NCBI GenBank assembly: GCA_963776205.1
Contig: CAVZLR010000004.1
Coordinates: forward strand, 682,001 to 746,000
From: UBA4459 sp963776205
Lineage (GTDB): Bacteria; Bacteroidota; Bacteroidia; Bacteroidales; F082
Direction of reading: 5' to 3'
Length of the DNA stretch: 64,000 nt
Shown here: positions 1 to 11,417 of the stretch, piece after piece
How the letters are laid out: every line of letters starts with the position of its first letter
Position numbering within the stretch: position 1 is the stretch's first letter
Notes under the pieces: generated by a model
What the model saw: only the letters and a program-made list of their open reading frames with translations
Database searches by the model: none
What the model was told of the DNA's origin: nothing
Translations under genes and position numbers: made by a program

Positions 1-112
1 AAGCCACAGGCTGAAAGCCAAAAGCTGATTGGTAATAATGTGCTGCCTGCTTGGCGTTTCCTACATAAAATTCAACATAATCTGTTCCCTTGATGGGTAA
101 ACAATTTTTCAT
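1..112 (-). CDS. hppD: 4-hydroxyphenylpyruvate dioxygenase, N-terminal fragment (runs off the left edge)
   Basis: Only the first 37 codons are in the window, reading leftward from an ATG at 112. They give a start MKNCLPIKGTDYVEFYVGNA followed by KQAAHYYQSAFGFQPVA, the conserved opening of the first vicinal-oxygen-chelate fold of HPPD. Family knowledge: this non-haem Fe(II) enzyme converts 4-hydroxyphenylpyruvate to homogentisate in tyrosine catabolism. The next enzyme of the pathway, hmgA, lies immediately upstream on the same strand with a 10-nt gap, so the two are almost certainly one operon. The metal ligands lie outside the window, so the call rests on the N-terminal signature and the neighbour. 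Confidence 0.85.
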   Translation of the reverse strand, partial: MKNCLPIKGTDYVEFYVGNAKQAAHYYQSAFGFQPVA

Positions 113-122
113 TTATTTATTT

Positions 123-1283
123 TTATTCTGTTAACCAACTTTTATAATAATCTTTATCTTCAATATTCATTGCTTCTTTTGTGAGTCTTCAATGGTTTGA
201 AAGTATCCACCATCACCGCATATTCGTCTGTTGATTTCTTGCCGATACTTCTTTCAACAGCACCCGGATGCGGGCCATGAGGAATGCCAATCGGATGCAA
301 TGTGATTTGTCCCCTGCCAATATTGTTCCTGCTCATAAAATCGCCATCCACATAATACAATACTTCATCTGAATCAACATTGCTGTGGTTGTAGGGTGCA
401 GGTATAGATTCGGGATGATAATCATACAACCTGGGTACAAAGGCACAGGTGACAAATGCAGGAGTTTCAAATGTTTGATGCACGGGTGGTGGCTGATGAA
501 TGCGGCCAGTAATGGGTTCAAAATCATAAATTGAAAATGTATAGGGGTATAAATATCCATCCCAGCCAACAGCATCAAAAGGATGTGTTTGATAATGATA
601 TGGGAATATCATATCAGAACGTTTGATTTTTACCAGGAAGTCACCCTTTTCATCATGTGTTACCAATTTTCAGGTGCCATGGATATCTCTTTCACAAAAA
701 GGGGAATGTTCCAGCAGTTGCCCCACTTTGTTCATATATCTTTTCGGAAAATTCAGGGTGTGAAATGATTCGGTGATAAATAACCTGTTGTTTTCATCTT
801 TAAAATGAAACTGATGCACTGTTCCTTTTGGAATAATGACGTGATCACCTTCTTTAAATGAAAGACTTCCATAAACAGAATGCAATGTACCGCTTCCTTC
901 GTGTATAAATACCATTTCATCTGCCTGAGAATTTTTATAGAAATAATCCTTCATTGATTTCTGCGGTGCAGCCAGACTGATATAAACATCATCATTAAAA
1001 AGTACAATTTTTCTGCTTTCCAAGATAATCATCCACTGGTTTTATATCAAAGCCACGAAACGCCCTATGTTGCATATTTTTGTCAACAGATGCTTCAGGT
1101 GCAACAGAATAAGCTTTATCTATTGAATGACATTAGTTGGCGGATAGCAATGATAGATATTAGAATAAATATTTGAAAATCCTTCAGTTGACACCAATTC
1201 TTCAGCATAAATTGGCCATCCGGTTTTCGAAATTGGATGTGTCTTTTTACAGGAATTTCACCACTTTTCTGATAATATGGCAT
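123..1283 (-). CDS. hmgA: homogentisate 1,2-dioxygenase, split by about three frame breaks
   Basis: Homogentisate dioxygenase opens the aromatic ring of homogentisate to maleylacetoacetate. Reassembling frames from an ATG at 1283 gives MPYYQKSGEIPVKRHIQFRK..., then a cupin-like N-terminal half with GSGTLHSVYG and IIPKGTVHQFHF, then a C-terminal half with SDEVLYYVDGDFMSR and GQITLHPIGIPHGPHPG, which carries the His-rich iron site of the family. The reconstructed length of about 387 residues matches the family. Frame changes occur near 1033-1200, 666-670 and about 176; the last restores a tail ending ...DKDYYKSWLTE with its stop at 123-125. The gene sits 10 nt upstream of hppD. Because the peptide is conserved on both sides of every break, indel errors are more likely than decay. 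Confidence 0.88.
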
Positions 1284-1399
1284 TCTTGGCAGATTTTAAT
1301 ATTAACTGCCTGCAAAGATAACAATAAGAAAGATTCTAAATAACCAGGAATTAAAGATCAAAATATTATGGTTTCTAAAGGTTAAACTTAAACGTACAT

Positions 1400-2170
1400 T
1401 TAGAACCGGTATCCAATTTGAACCACATAGCGCAAGTCCCATCCCCATATTGATATTGGAACCAGATGTGGTTACTTCACCTTCTTAATTAAATTTTCAA
1501 AGCCAGGAACTCTAGCTTCTAAAATATCATAAATTGCCTGCAAGATATTCATCATCAGGGTCAACCTCGATATTCCCTTCCGCCCCAAGTGACATTTTAA
1601 AATTATACATAGAAATAGATGGTCCCATAAATATAAGATCGATTGACAACTTCTCCTTAATAATAAATTGATAACCTAATTCAACACCTGCAGATAGAAT
1701 ATTAATTTTAGCACCAAAAAGTGCATTAACAGAAGGATCTTGATTTAACAATACAATCTTATTGTTGAATTGTGTATGGTGAAAAGATCCATATGGTCCC
1801 CAGTACAAGCCATCCGGTGCCATATGTTTGTTTCTCTTTTTAAAATAAAAGCGGTAATCAGCAGAAAAATTGATACCCTGACCTGTCTGTACTATTTTCA
1901 ATATTAAGACTGTCAAGTAAATTGGCTGCAAATTGCGGTAATTCAAAATAGCCAGCATTTACAGAAAATGATCTGGTATGGTGAGACCACCCTTTCATAG
2001 CCTATATTAATATTTTTATAGCTCCATAATACGAAAGGAGTCAGATTCCATTTTATTACATTCTTTTTGTATTTAACCGAATCGGGAAACGAATATCCTT
2101 TCTGTGCTAACAGAGGTTGGCTTAAACTACAATAAATGCCAACTAAAAATGCAATGATAAGTTTTTTCAT
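1400..2170 (-). CDS. DUF3575-like outer-membrane protein, frame-broken
   Basis: From ATG 2170 a signal peptide (MKKLIIAFLVGIYCSLSQ...LLAQ) precedes a barrel-like protein with the motif NVIKWNLTPFVLWSYKNINI then IGYERVV, the opening typical of DUF3575-type Bacteroidota outer-membrane proteins. The middle (SADYRFYFKKRNK, ELGYQFIIKEKLSIDL) continues in a second frame from about 1950, and a third frame gives a C-terminal strand RYVVQIGYRF just before the stop at 1400-1402, as expected for a beta-barrel. It follows the TonB-dependent receptor on the same strand (119-nt gap) and may be co-transcribed with it. Ligand unknown. Confidence 0.6.
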
Positions 2171-2288
2171 GGTAAACTGTTTTAAAGACTTAAGTGTGTA
2201 TTGCAATGTAATATTTCTCATTGGTTCAGCTTTCAAAGGGCGTAACGAATACCACCTATTAAATAGATTGTTAGATATTAAAGCAATT

Positions 2289-4593
2289 TTATGATGTACG
2301 CTGTAAGTTATAGCTTATCCTTGCATCAAATACAATATTTCCATTGTTATGATTATAGAAATAGTTTCTGTATAAAATAGGTTGCAATGTGCCGCCCGAA
2401 GCTATTGTCGCATCTTCAAAATCAAATATCGCCTGATCCAAGATTTTCTATTTTACTAAAGTACTTCATACTCGTTCCAATTGCAAATGACTTATAGTTA
2501 AATTCAAAATCAAATTTAAGGTATGAAGAAATCGATACTTAAGAATCTTTTTGGAAGGATCGACACTTGTTGAGTTATAACTATATTCGATGCCCCTGTC
2601 ATCAACAGCAAAAACTAATTAGGTTCCAGTGAAACTGGCTCAACATAAGTGTAGCCAAACATCAAGTTTATTTCAGAATGCTTTTCCAAATTTTGCTTGT
2701 CCATTTAATGAGATATCAATCCCAGTTACTTTTGATTTGCCAGTATTTACAAATTTGAAACCAGCAATAGCAAAATGAATAGTCCCAGAAACCAAATAAG
2801 TATTCAATGGTATTATCATATTCCTGGTAAAAAATAGCGGCATCAAAATACCCATAAAATTTAAGAAATTTGAAACCTTGTTTAACCCCAATCTCAGCAT
2901 TCCAACTTGTTTCAGGTATTAAAGTCAGGGTTGTTAAAAACAGCAAAACTTCCTACTGATGTTCTGATATATCTTTCAGTGATAGTAGGAAACCTGTACC
3001 CTTGTCCAATGGATGCACGCAAATAAGTTTCTTGTCCAAGTTTCAATGAAGAACCAAATCTAAAAATGGGTTTGGTGTCGAAAATACTATCATTCAAGTC
3101 TGAAATGTTCAATTCGCACACCTAAAGAAAGAACCCATACATTTCCAAATTTCATTTCAATTCAATAAATAAAGAGGATTCCAGATATAATTATCAGGAG
3201 ACCCGGACGATGCATACATATTACTATTAGATTTCGTATACTTGCTAGAAACGCCAAGCACTATAATCCCATAGAAATCCTCTATCATTATTAAATTCTT
3301 GCTAAATTGATATTGATTATATATCATTAACGCCTTGTTACTCTGACCGTTGTTGGCATTCGGTGTTCAGTATAAAGTATCCTGTTTGTAAATGAATGCT
3401 TTGCACCTAGACCTGAATAATAATTAATAAAAGGATCAAAATACATTGTAAAATTGTCAGCCTAATAAAACAGCTCCAGGATATCCCCTGTAAAATTTTG
3501 CAGTATCATCTTGCCAGGCAAACACAGTACTGCTTTTATTCAAGCATCAAATTACCATTTAAGCCAAAATTTAAGACCTTTAATGTTTTTTGATCGCCTT
3601 CTTAAATTGAAATTTATCCTCCCTCTTCTATTGATCATATCATCATCAGAAATATCAGATGTGTCATTTACATATGGATCGGGTTGGGGTGCACCTAAAT
3701 AACTTCTGTCAGTCATCGCAACTCCTCCAATAACGAAGTCAGTATGACCGTCACCTAATTGCCTTGAATGTAAAAAACTTGCTCCTCCCAAATAATTCAA
3801 ACCGTTCCACCACTGCGTGGCAGGCGATTTTGGCGGACTATAAAAACCAGAGTACAATTGTACTTTTGTGAGGGGTTTTGTTGTAGGATAATTCGTACGA
3901 ATATAAATTGCTCCGCTTAGATGCAGAAGCACCGGACAAAACAGAAGAAGCACCTTTAACGACTTCAATTTGTTTGATATTCTCCACAGGGATCAATGCC
4001 CAGTCGGGTTTGCCGGCATCCCCGGTAATAATGGGTAAATCATCAATAAATACACCTACTTTTGCCCCTACACCAAATGTAAACCCGCTCCCTCCTCTAA
4101 TTTGTGGTTCTTCGTCAAGTATTGTAACACCCGGAGCCAAATCAAGATCGTTTCTACTGACCGAGTATTTCTGGCTTCAATCAATCGGGGCTTCAATACT
4201 TCAATAGAAGCAGTTTGTTCTTCAAGTGATTTATCAAATCTCCCTGCTCTTACTACAACTTCTTCAAATTGTGTGCTAAAGATTCCATTTTCACATCTAA
4301 AACAGTTGTTTGATTACTAATTACAGTTACAGGGTAATTTACACTTTTCATTCCTGTGAAATGAAACAATAAATGTATATTCCCCTGGAAGCAGTGAAAT
4401 CGAATAATGACCATTGAAATCAGAAACAGCACCAACTGTCAAATTATTTTTCGTGTAGATATTGGCACCAACAAGTGGTTCATCATTTTCTTTATCGGTA
4501 ATCCGTCCGTTAAGAATCCCATTCGTTTTGAGCAGTTAGCCCAATAGAGGAAACTAGAAAAAAGGATACTAGGAGAATACAAAGGCGGTGCAT
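2289..4593 (-). CDS. TonB-dependent outer-membrane receptor with N-terminal carboxypeptidase-regulatory-like domain, heavily frame-broken
   Basis: The gene can be traced from ATG 4593 (signal peptide MHRLCILLVSFFLVSSIGL...) to a stop at 2289-2291 after the C-terminal strand DARISYNLQRTS. In order: a CarboxypepD_reg-like domain (GRITDKENDEPLVGANIYT, then TVLDVKMESLAHNL), a plug domain (IRGGSGFTFGVGAKVGVFID, then IEVVKGASSVLSG) and a beta-barrel with repeated amphipathic strands. At least six frame changes break it (roughly 4500, 4430, 4140, 3840, 3550-2950, 2700). About 768 residues are implied. Family knowledge: such receptors import siderophores, vitamins or oligomers using TonB energy. A T9SS-secreted protein gene lies 36 nt upstream, suggesting a small uptake or attachment locus. 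Substrate cannot be read from the sequence. Confidence 0.82.
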
Positions 4594-4629
4594 AAATTTA
4601 TTTCTGTAGAAGTTTCCTTCTGAGGAAAA

Positions 4630-5585
4630 TTATAAGATTATTTTCTTTGTCAGGGTCTTTCCTGCGTAACTAACACTAATAATGTAAGTTCCATGTGAAA
4701 TATTCAGATCATGTGTATTCTTCTGCCCGGTATATCCATTGTCTTCCTTCACAATTTTCCCGATCATATCATATACTGATAGAGAATAATTTTCTATTTT
4801 ATTTGTATTTAACAAATACAGAAATTCCATTATCACGAGTGATAAATATCAAATTCGTCAGAATCTTTCTCAATAATTCCGGTACCATCATTATATATAA
4901 ACTCGATATCATCAAACCAGGCTTCACTGCCTTCAATAGCTGTTAAACCATTGCTTGATGTTAGTATGACTAATGCGTATTCAGGCAATATATCTTTGTA
5001 ATAATTGAGTGGCAATGAAAATCTTGTCCATTCTGTTACTTCTTCTTCTAGGTAAACTTATCACATTCGATGCTACAAATGCAGATGTATCACTGAGTGC
5101 CGAGATTGCAGCATATCCTGTATGCAATACTACTTTTACTGTTGGAAAATCACCTGCATCGGGTTTAGCTTTATACCAACCAACAAGACTATCTGGTCTT
5201 GCTGATATTTTTGTATGCCATTGGCTATTTACTGTATCAGTAAAAGTGTAGCATTGTTTATATTAAATTCAGCATGATATCTACCATTGGCTAATGTTCC
5301 TGTTGCAACAATCCCAAATAACTTAACAGTATGAAGATAAACGGAATAGTTTCCCGTATGTGCATTTCCAGATTCACTTCTATCCCATACTATGGGGTGC
5401 TTGTCCACTTATATTGTCTCGTCATCACTTGATTTAATTGAACTCCATTCTACAGGTTCGATGATATTAGGGCCGTAACCAATTTCTTCCCATTCTTCAA
5501 AACTGGCATTGTCAAATTGGGTTTGCGCATTAATTGATATGTATGTTGTAAATAATATTGTCAAGAAAAGTATTAATTTATTCAT
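4630..5585 (-). CDS. secreted protein with T9SS type A sorting domain, PCMD-like
   Basis: Translation from ATG 5585 gives a signal peptide (MNKLILFLTILFTTYISINA) followed by QTQFDNASFEEWEEIGYG, a start common in Bacteroidota surface lectin-like (PCMD-type) proteins. Further frames give GNYSVYLHTVKLFGIVATGT, then EGSEAWFDDIEFIYNDGTG, a motif typical of the end of such jelly-roll domains. The last 70 residues (YSLSVYDMIGKIVKEDNGYT ... HGTYIISVSYAGKTLTKKII) form a T9SS type A C-terminal sorting domain. Frame breaks near 5410, 5240-5010 and 4835. It stands directly upstream of the TonB receptor and is probably its surface partner (inference). Confidence 0.65.
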
Positions 5586-5622
5586 AAGGGTAGTTTTTGT
5601 TTTAGATGGGTAAAAATAAAAA

Positions 5623-5661
5623 AATCCGGCAACACTAATTCATTTATTCTGTTACCGGATT
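5623..5661 (-). terminator. rho-independent terminator for the minus-strand barrel gene
   Basis: Inverted repeat AATCCGGCAAC (5623-5633) / GTTACCGGATT (5651-5661) with one wobble-compatible mismatch. Read on the minus strand the stem is followed by a run of seven T then more T-rich sequence. It lies just downstream of the stop at 5684. Confidence 0.75.
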
Positions 5662-5683
5662 GTTATTTTTTCTAATAGACTGC

Positions 5684-6287
5684 TTAAAAAATATAGGATA
5701 GACCAACTCCCAGGCTTATCCAGCTTTGGGCATCAACATCTTTTGTTTTAGCTGCATAATTATATTTTGCATTGATATTAAATGCTGTACTGCCGCTTCC
5801 AAATGGAATTACTGCTCCAATTTCAGGGTAAACTCCAAAATGCCATGCTTTATCTTGCACATAATAAATACCTAAATAATCTCTTGATTCAATATAATAA
5901 GTCCCTATACCTAATCCAATATATGGTAATACGGCACCATATCCAAATTCATAATGACCTGTCACCATCAATGGAATTACATTCATATAATTTCTTGAAT
6001 AACCATGTATGGTACCATTATCAGTCAATGGTTTAGTAACCCATTCTTCATTTTCATAAAATGTATTCCACGCGAAACGGCCACCGACTAATAATCTGTC
6101 GGTAACATAGCCACGTCCTTCAATGGCAAAACCACGCATAGATACTTTGCTTATAAAATCATTTGTATGTTCCCAATGGAAAACCTATGTCCCAGTTAAA
6201 ATTCCAGATACCACCTCCTTGCGCAAAGGATGAGATGGAAATTGTAATAACAAATACGAATGTTAAAAATATATTTCTTTTTTTCAT
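5684..6287 (-). CDS. small outer-membrane beta-barrel protein
   Basis: Start ATG at 6287 gives a signal peptide MKKRNIFLTFVFVITISISS ending FAQ. One frame break near 6140-6175 separates the N-terminus from a 151-residue stretch with alternating aromatic strands (GRFAWNTFYENEEWV, VTGHYEFGYGAVLPYIGLG, WISLGVGLSYIF). The last residue is Phe, the classic end of an 8-stranded barrel of the OmpW/OmpA-like class. About 200 residues in total. A terminator follows, so transcription likely ends here. Function unknown. Confidence 0.65.
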
Positions 6288-6311
6288 TTTATTGCTTTTT
6301 TGAAGTTGGTA

Positions 6312-7015
6312 TTAATTTGTTTTTAGATAGGGTGACTGCAGAAATGCCTGGTCAATTCCACCACTAATGCGAGACGTATTATCACCGCCACTCAATACTC
6401 CACTAACAGCACCTGCCCAGTACATTGGAACCACTGTATCGCCATCAACTACCCTGTAATCTTCCGGGTTACTCATTTCCATCAATAATGTACCTGTTGT
6501 GTAACTGCTGTAGTATGGCACACCACCCCAGCCCCAACCTGGAGGATAGTAACCGGGATAACCACCATACCAATAGTCTGTATCTCTCTCGGAGCTCTTA
6601 TACCAGCCCCAACCCCAACCCCAGCCAGGATAATAAGGATACCACCAACCAACAGTTACAGTAGTTACTGATATAGCTGCTACTGCTATCATAAGATCTG
6701 GTTCGTCTGCACCTATCATCAAAATAGACTCTTGTATAGCCATAATTTGTCATATTCTGCTCAATCTCGCTTAATATGAGATCTGAGTTTTCGACAGGAC
6801 TTTTATCCGTTGTGTCATCCCTGACAGGAAAAACAGTATCAGGTAAAAATAAGTTTTCAGTTTCGTAAAGTCAACTGAATCATAATAGCCCGTTAAGGTA
6901 ATATCAGTTTCGCTGTAGGTTAAGGCATCATCGTTTGGATAACACCCATTGATCAATATAACTACCCATATATTGCAATAATAGCAATCGATAATTTAAA
7001 TGCTAATTTCTTCAT
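6312..7015 (-). CDS. DUF4136-type lipoprotein, frame-broken
   Basis: Translation from ATG 7015 starts MKKLAFKLSIAIIAIYG; after a break the frame reads ILINGCYPNDDALTYSE, with a plausible lipobox Cys, then GYYDSVDFTKLKTYFLP. A second break leads to QNMTNYGYTRV and a third frame gives a remarkable Trp/Tyr/Gly segment (WYPYYPGWGWGWGWYKS) and the C-terminal DUF4136 signature GTLLMEMSNPEDY, MYWAGAVSGVLSG, RISGGIDQAFLQSPYLK. DUF4136 lipoproteins are common and uncharacterised in Bacteroidota. The order (lipoprotein then barrel, 24-nt gap to the gene at 6287) suggests one envelope operon. Confidence 0.7.
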
Positions 7016-7100
7016 TTTTATGTTTTATTGAAAATTTAATATGCACCAAATAGGTGGGCCAAAAATAAGAAAAACCGAGCTAAAATACTATTATTCGGGA

Positions 7101-8588
7101 TTAAAAAAGTTTAAGAGTTGCGCTAATGTACACACTCACACCATAATACCTCAAATAAGCATCATTGTTAGTAGGTCCTAATAAAGCATTCCCTGTTTCA
7201 GGGTTATACTCCACAGGGTCATTAAAATTAACAATTTGTGGTATATTATTTTTACTGCCAAAAGAGAATTCACCACCAGCCGTCACATTGTTCTTTTTAA
7301 AATTAAAATTTATTCCTGCACTATAATGATAGATATTAAAGTTATCTGTTTTTATATAATTATAACCATTTAATTCATCTGAATCTATATTCTAATACTG
7401 GTAAAGTCTGTTCGTAAGGCATTAACAAATTTCAAATTATTATTTATTGTCCAGCTATAACCAATTACAACATTGAATACAGGATCAGCTTTATAAGCAT
7501 ATGTAAGATAATCTTTGTTTGGTAAGCTCTCATAAACTGATGGGCTTGTTATGTTAGGGTTAATTTCAGCAGTAATCATATCATAGGGTTTAATTCCATG
7601 GAAATACTCCATCGTATAATATAATTTCTGAAGTCCATCTTTAAAGGTGCCAATAAATCCAAATGAGATGGCAAATGGATATTTATAATTGGCTTTTAAT
7701 TGCTTATCTTTCTGTGCAGAAAATATTTCATAATCTGGAATACGTGTGCCTGTTGAATCGTGAATATTAATTTGATTCTCCATTCTGGTTGCTTGTCTGC
7801 CTGATGTGAAGACATTCAGGCTAGGAAGCGTAAATACTAAACCAAATCTCCAGTTTTTATATTTATAGGCTAATCCGAGTTTTGTAATAATACGATATTG
7901 GCTAAATTCTAAACTTTCCTCATAAGAGTTCTGTGAAACATGTGAAGGGTCAAAATTAACATTTGTACTATCAATATACTTATAAGCACTTGCTGAGTAT
8001 TGATAATTGATATTTTAATGTTGCACCTGAAACAAATAGAGTGACACCATAACTAAATCCGTGATTTAGTTGCTGTCCCAAGCCAAAACCAACCCAAGTA
8101 TCAGTATATTTATTTCGATAGTTAAAAGTTGTGTTATAAATTTCTTCACCTGGCAATCCAGGTAGAATATCATATATTTCCGAATTAGCATAGTTTGTCT
8201 CATAATCCTCTTTTATTCGTGTAAGTATCGAGACTGCGTAACTTATATTTCCTTTTTTTGGTTTATGTGTGAATGAAAGGAATTGTGGCTGAACCTGAAA
8301 ATTTGTATTGTGCAGGTTATTTCCTGTGCCTAAGGCATTATAATAATCATAAATATTCCATGTAAATAAATTTGCAGCAATTGATACATTTGAACCATGC
8401 TGCATCTCCACTATTGTAGCCGGATTGTAATAAATTGAACTATTATCTCCATCACCAGCTACAACGGCACCTCCAATTAAAGATGAGGTAGAATTGAAGT
8501 TTTGCATCCAATAATGATTGATTAGCTGTGCATTTGCTTTACAATAGAAAATGAAGAGAAAAGAAACAATAATTATTCGGAAATGCAT
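7101..8588 (-). CDS. OmpP1/FadL/TodX-like outer-membrane transporter
   Basis: From ATG 8588 the signal peptide MHFRIIIVSFLFIFYCKANA is followed by QLINHYWMQNFNSTSSLIGG, then GGAVVAGDGDNSSIYYNPAT, the Asn-Pro-Ala motif near the N-terminus of FadL-like hydrophobic-compound channels. The barrel continues in two further frames (breaks about 7980-7790 and 7385) with strands such as FAISFGFIGTFKDGLQKLYY and a final TLKLF at 7101. The length of about 495 residues fits the family. Family members pass long-chain fatty acids or aromatic hydrocarbons. It lies 41 nt downstream of a dihydroorotate-dehydrogenase-like gene on the same strand. Confidence 0.75.
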
Positions 8589-8629
8589 ATGTTTTTTAAA
8601 ATTATGCCAATATCCAAATATACTTTTTT

Positions 8630-9618
8630 TTATTCTATACCAGAAAAGTGTTTCATAAATTGAACCCTTTCGTAAGCAGCTGGATTTTCAGTTTCTGCAA
8701 CACTCATTTTACCTATAAACTGCTCAAGTCTGCTATAATTTTTTCTATCCATCCAATTCTCAAGAATTTCAAGCATCACTTCTATTTCTTTAAAACCTTT
8801 TTTGTATAAGACAGAAGCTATCTGAACTGCTTTTGCACCTGCCAGCAATTGTTTAATAAGAGCTTTGCCGTCATGCACCCCTGTTGATGCCGCCAGGTCA
8901 CAGCTCACATGTGTTGACATCATGGCTATCCATCTTAAAGATATGGCAAGGTCAGAAGGTGTACTGAACACATTGGTTGTTTTTATTTCCAGGTTTTCAA
9001 TATCTATATCAGGGCTAAAAAACCTGTTGAATAATACAATTCCTTTAATACCGGTCCAAGATAATTTTGTGACCGTTTTAGCCAGTGATGAAAAATAGTA
9101 GCTTATTTTTATTGCAACAGGAATTTTAACGACTTCAAGAATTTTACTGACAATATCGAAATAGACTGCTTCATTTTGTGCTGCATCACGATTTGGATCT
9201 GATGGAAGCACAAATACATTTAACTCAAGGGCATCAGCGCCTGCAATTTCAATTTGTTTGGCAAACGTGATCCATTCCATATCTGAAATGCAATTGATAG
9301 AAGCGATAATTGGTATATCTACAGCTTTTTTACTTTCTTCAATCAATTTCAAGTAATTGGCCACATCCTTTTCCCGGGTATAATTTCGTAATATAATCTT
9401 CAGCTTCAGGGTAACTATTCCCAAATTCATTTTGAATTAAAGTGTTACTTGCAGAATGCCTGATCTGTTCTTCAAATAGTGATTTTAACACAACGGCTCC
9501 TGCTCCATGATTTGCAATTTCGAACAATATTTTCAACGGAATTTGTTAAGCCTGAACTTCCAACTATAATAGGATTTTTAAGCTTAAGACCCATATACGA
9601 TGCTTGCAAATTTACCAT
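8630..9618 (-). CDS. dihydroorotate dehydrogenase-like flavoprotein
   Basis: Reconstructed from ATG 9618: MVNLQASYMGLKLKNPIIVG, SSGLTNSVENIV, then NHGAGAVVLKSLFEEQI and, after a break near 9430-9340, a TIM-barrel body with PIIASINCISDMEW, ADALELNVF, IPVAIKISYY, SWTGIKGIVLFNRF and CDLAASTGVHDGKALIKQL. This is the FMN-binding (beta/alpha)8 fold of class 1 DHODH/PreA proteins; about 329 residues. Bacteroidota commonly carry such a gene in addition to true pyrD, so a role in pyrimidine synthesis is not certain. Two frame breaks (about 9535 and 9430-9340) lie in the N-terminal third. The downstream neighbour is the FadL-like gene. Confidence 0.75.
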
Positions 9619-9792
9619 GGCTAGGATTATATTTAAATTGCTGTAAAAATACTAACTTAAATAGAATAATATTTCTGCCACACTAATTAAAAACTATTTT
9701 AAATAAAATAGGATCTTTGAAAGGAAAATCTTGCAAATTTTTCATAAATCAATTTATAATAACCATTTTTCGAACAAATTAATTAGGAAATC

Positions 9793-10851
9793 ATGTTTTG
9801 GTCAAATGTTTATAAAGATGCATATTTCTTTAAATTTGTGCAAAATCGAATATTGAAAAAAATTCTCATTATACAAACTGCTTCATTAGGGGATGTTATT
9901 TTGGCAACACCTGTTGTTGAGAAGATACATAATTCTTTCCCTGAAAGTAAGATTGATTTTTTGTTAAAGTATGGATACCAGGATATTTTTAAGGAACATC
10001 CATTTATTCATAGGGTAATAGTTTGGGATAAATCTGAGAAGAAATATCATCATCTGAAAGAATTGATCCAGGTGATCAGGGAACGTAAATATGATACTGT
10101 AATAAATATTCAGCGATTTGCTTCTTCAGGTCTGATAACAGTTTTATCAGGAGCGAAAACAAAAATCGGTTTTAATAAAAATCCATTCTCATTATTTTTT
10201 ACAAAATCAGTAAAGCATGAGTTGAATAATATAGGTATTGGATTGCATGAAGCAGACCGAAATCTGAAATTGGTTGAGGATTTAACGAAGGATTTAAAAA
10301 AGTATTCCTGTAAGACTTTATCCGTCAGCACACGACAATGCTAAAATGTCGCCATATAAAACTAAAGCTTATATAACAATTTCTCCAGGATCTTTGTGGT
10401 TCACAAAAACATTTCCGGAGAAAAAATGGATTGAGATGATCTCTCTTGTTGAAACCAGCCTGAATATATATTTTCTTGGGTCAAAAGATGAAGCTGACTT
10501 GTGTGACAGTATTATCATGAAAAGTAAGCATCCCAATTGCCTGAATCTTGCTGGCAAGTTAACGTTTCTTGAATCAGCCGCATTAATGAAAGATGCCGTA
10601 ATGAATTACACGAATGACTCTGCACCAATGCATCTTGCCTCATCAGTAAATGCATCCATTACAGCTATCTTATTGCTCAACCATTGCCTGAATTCGGATT
10701 TGGGCCACTTTCAGAAAAGTCTTTTATTGTGCAGACTAATAAAACATTGAAATGTAGACCATGTGGAATTCATGGATTGAACAAATGCCCGGAGGGTCAC
10801 TTTGATTGTGCCCTCACAATAAATAAACAACAATTATTGGAAAATATATGA
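9793..10851 (+). CDS. glycosyltransferase family 9, ADP-heptose:LPS heptosyltransferase-like
   Basis: The protein begins KKILIIQTASLGDVILATPV, the family-9 N-terminal nucleotide-sugar signature (IxxxSLGDVxxxTP), and has SGLITVLSGAKTKIGFNK in the acceptor domain. After a break at 10340 it continues with ITISPGSLWFTKTFPEKKWI, CLNLAGKLTFLESAALMKDA and NDSAPMHLASSVN, the C-terminal ADP-sugar site. The true tail (KCRPCGIHGLNKCPEGHFDC) is recovered in another frame and ends with TGA at 10849-10851. Start could be ATG 9793 or TTG 9853, the latter just before KKILII. It adds a heptose-type sugar to the LPS core. The stop overlaps the start of tsaC by ATGA, so translation is probably coupled. Confidence 0.82.
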
Positions 10852-11417
10852 ATCTTGAAGAGGAAATAAAAAAATCTGTTGCCCTATTAAATAAGGGAAA
10901 AATCATATTATACCCAACTGATACCATTTGGGGAATTGGATGTGATGCGACCAACAGCAAAGCAGTACAACGGATATACAAGATAAAAGGGCGTAGCGAA
11001 ACCAAAAGTATGATTATCTTATTGGAGTCAGCTGATAAAATTAAACGATATGTTGATAATGTTCCAGAAATTGCATATGATTTGATAGCTAATTCCGCAT
11101 CACCTCTGACCATAGTTTTCCCAAATGCCAAGAACCTGGCTAAAAATCTAATTGCACCTGATGGAAGTATTGCTATCAGGATAGTAAAAGGCAGGTTTGG
11201 CGGACCGGTAATGAAAGAACTTGATAAACCACTTGTCAGCACATCTGCCAACGTATCCGGGCAACCAACAGCACCATTATTTCATCAAATCTCAGAAGAA
11301 ATACTTGATAGCGTTGATTATGTTGTAGACGCCTTTCGTGAAAGAGTGAGAGCTGTAAAGCCTTCAACCATTATCAAACTGGAAGAAAATGGAAAATTCA
11401 CCGTGATCAGACCTTAG
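10848..11417 (+). CDS. tsaC: L-threonylcarbamoyladenylate synthase (Sua5/YrdC family)
   Basis: An intact 189-residue YrdC-fold protein: GKIILYPTDTIWGIGCDATN at the N-terminus, KIKGRSETKSMIILL (the KxR nucleotide-binding motif), AIRIVKGRFGGPVM and KPLVSTSANVSGQPT. The enzyme makes threonylcarbamoyl-AMP from Thr, bicarbonate and ATP for the t6A37 modification of ANN-decoding tRNAs. It has the short YrdC length without a C-terminal Sua5 domain. Its ATG overlaps the stop of the heptosyltransferase gene. The stop abuts the stop of the convergent protease gene with no gap. Confidence 0.92.
   Translation: MNLEEEIKKSVALLNKGKIILYPTDTIWGIGCDATNSKAVQRIYKIKGRSETKSMIILLESADKIKRYVDNVPEIAYDLIANSASPLTIVFPNAKNLAKNLIAPDGSIAIRIVKGRFGGPVMKELDKPLVSTSANVSGQPTAPLFHQISEEILDSVDYVVDAFRERVRAVKPSTIIKLEENGKFTVIRP

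Noticed and set aside
333..578. Minus-strand ORF inside hmgA
   Set aside because: It is a shadow frame with no conserved motif; the homogentisate dioxygenase frame covers the same bases.
9793..9852. Start of the heptosyltransferase at ATG 9793 as certain
   Set aside because: The conserved sequence begins only at about 9856; TTG 9853 is an equally possible start, so the 5' end is left open.
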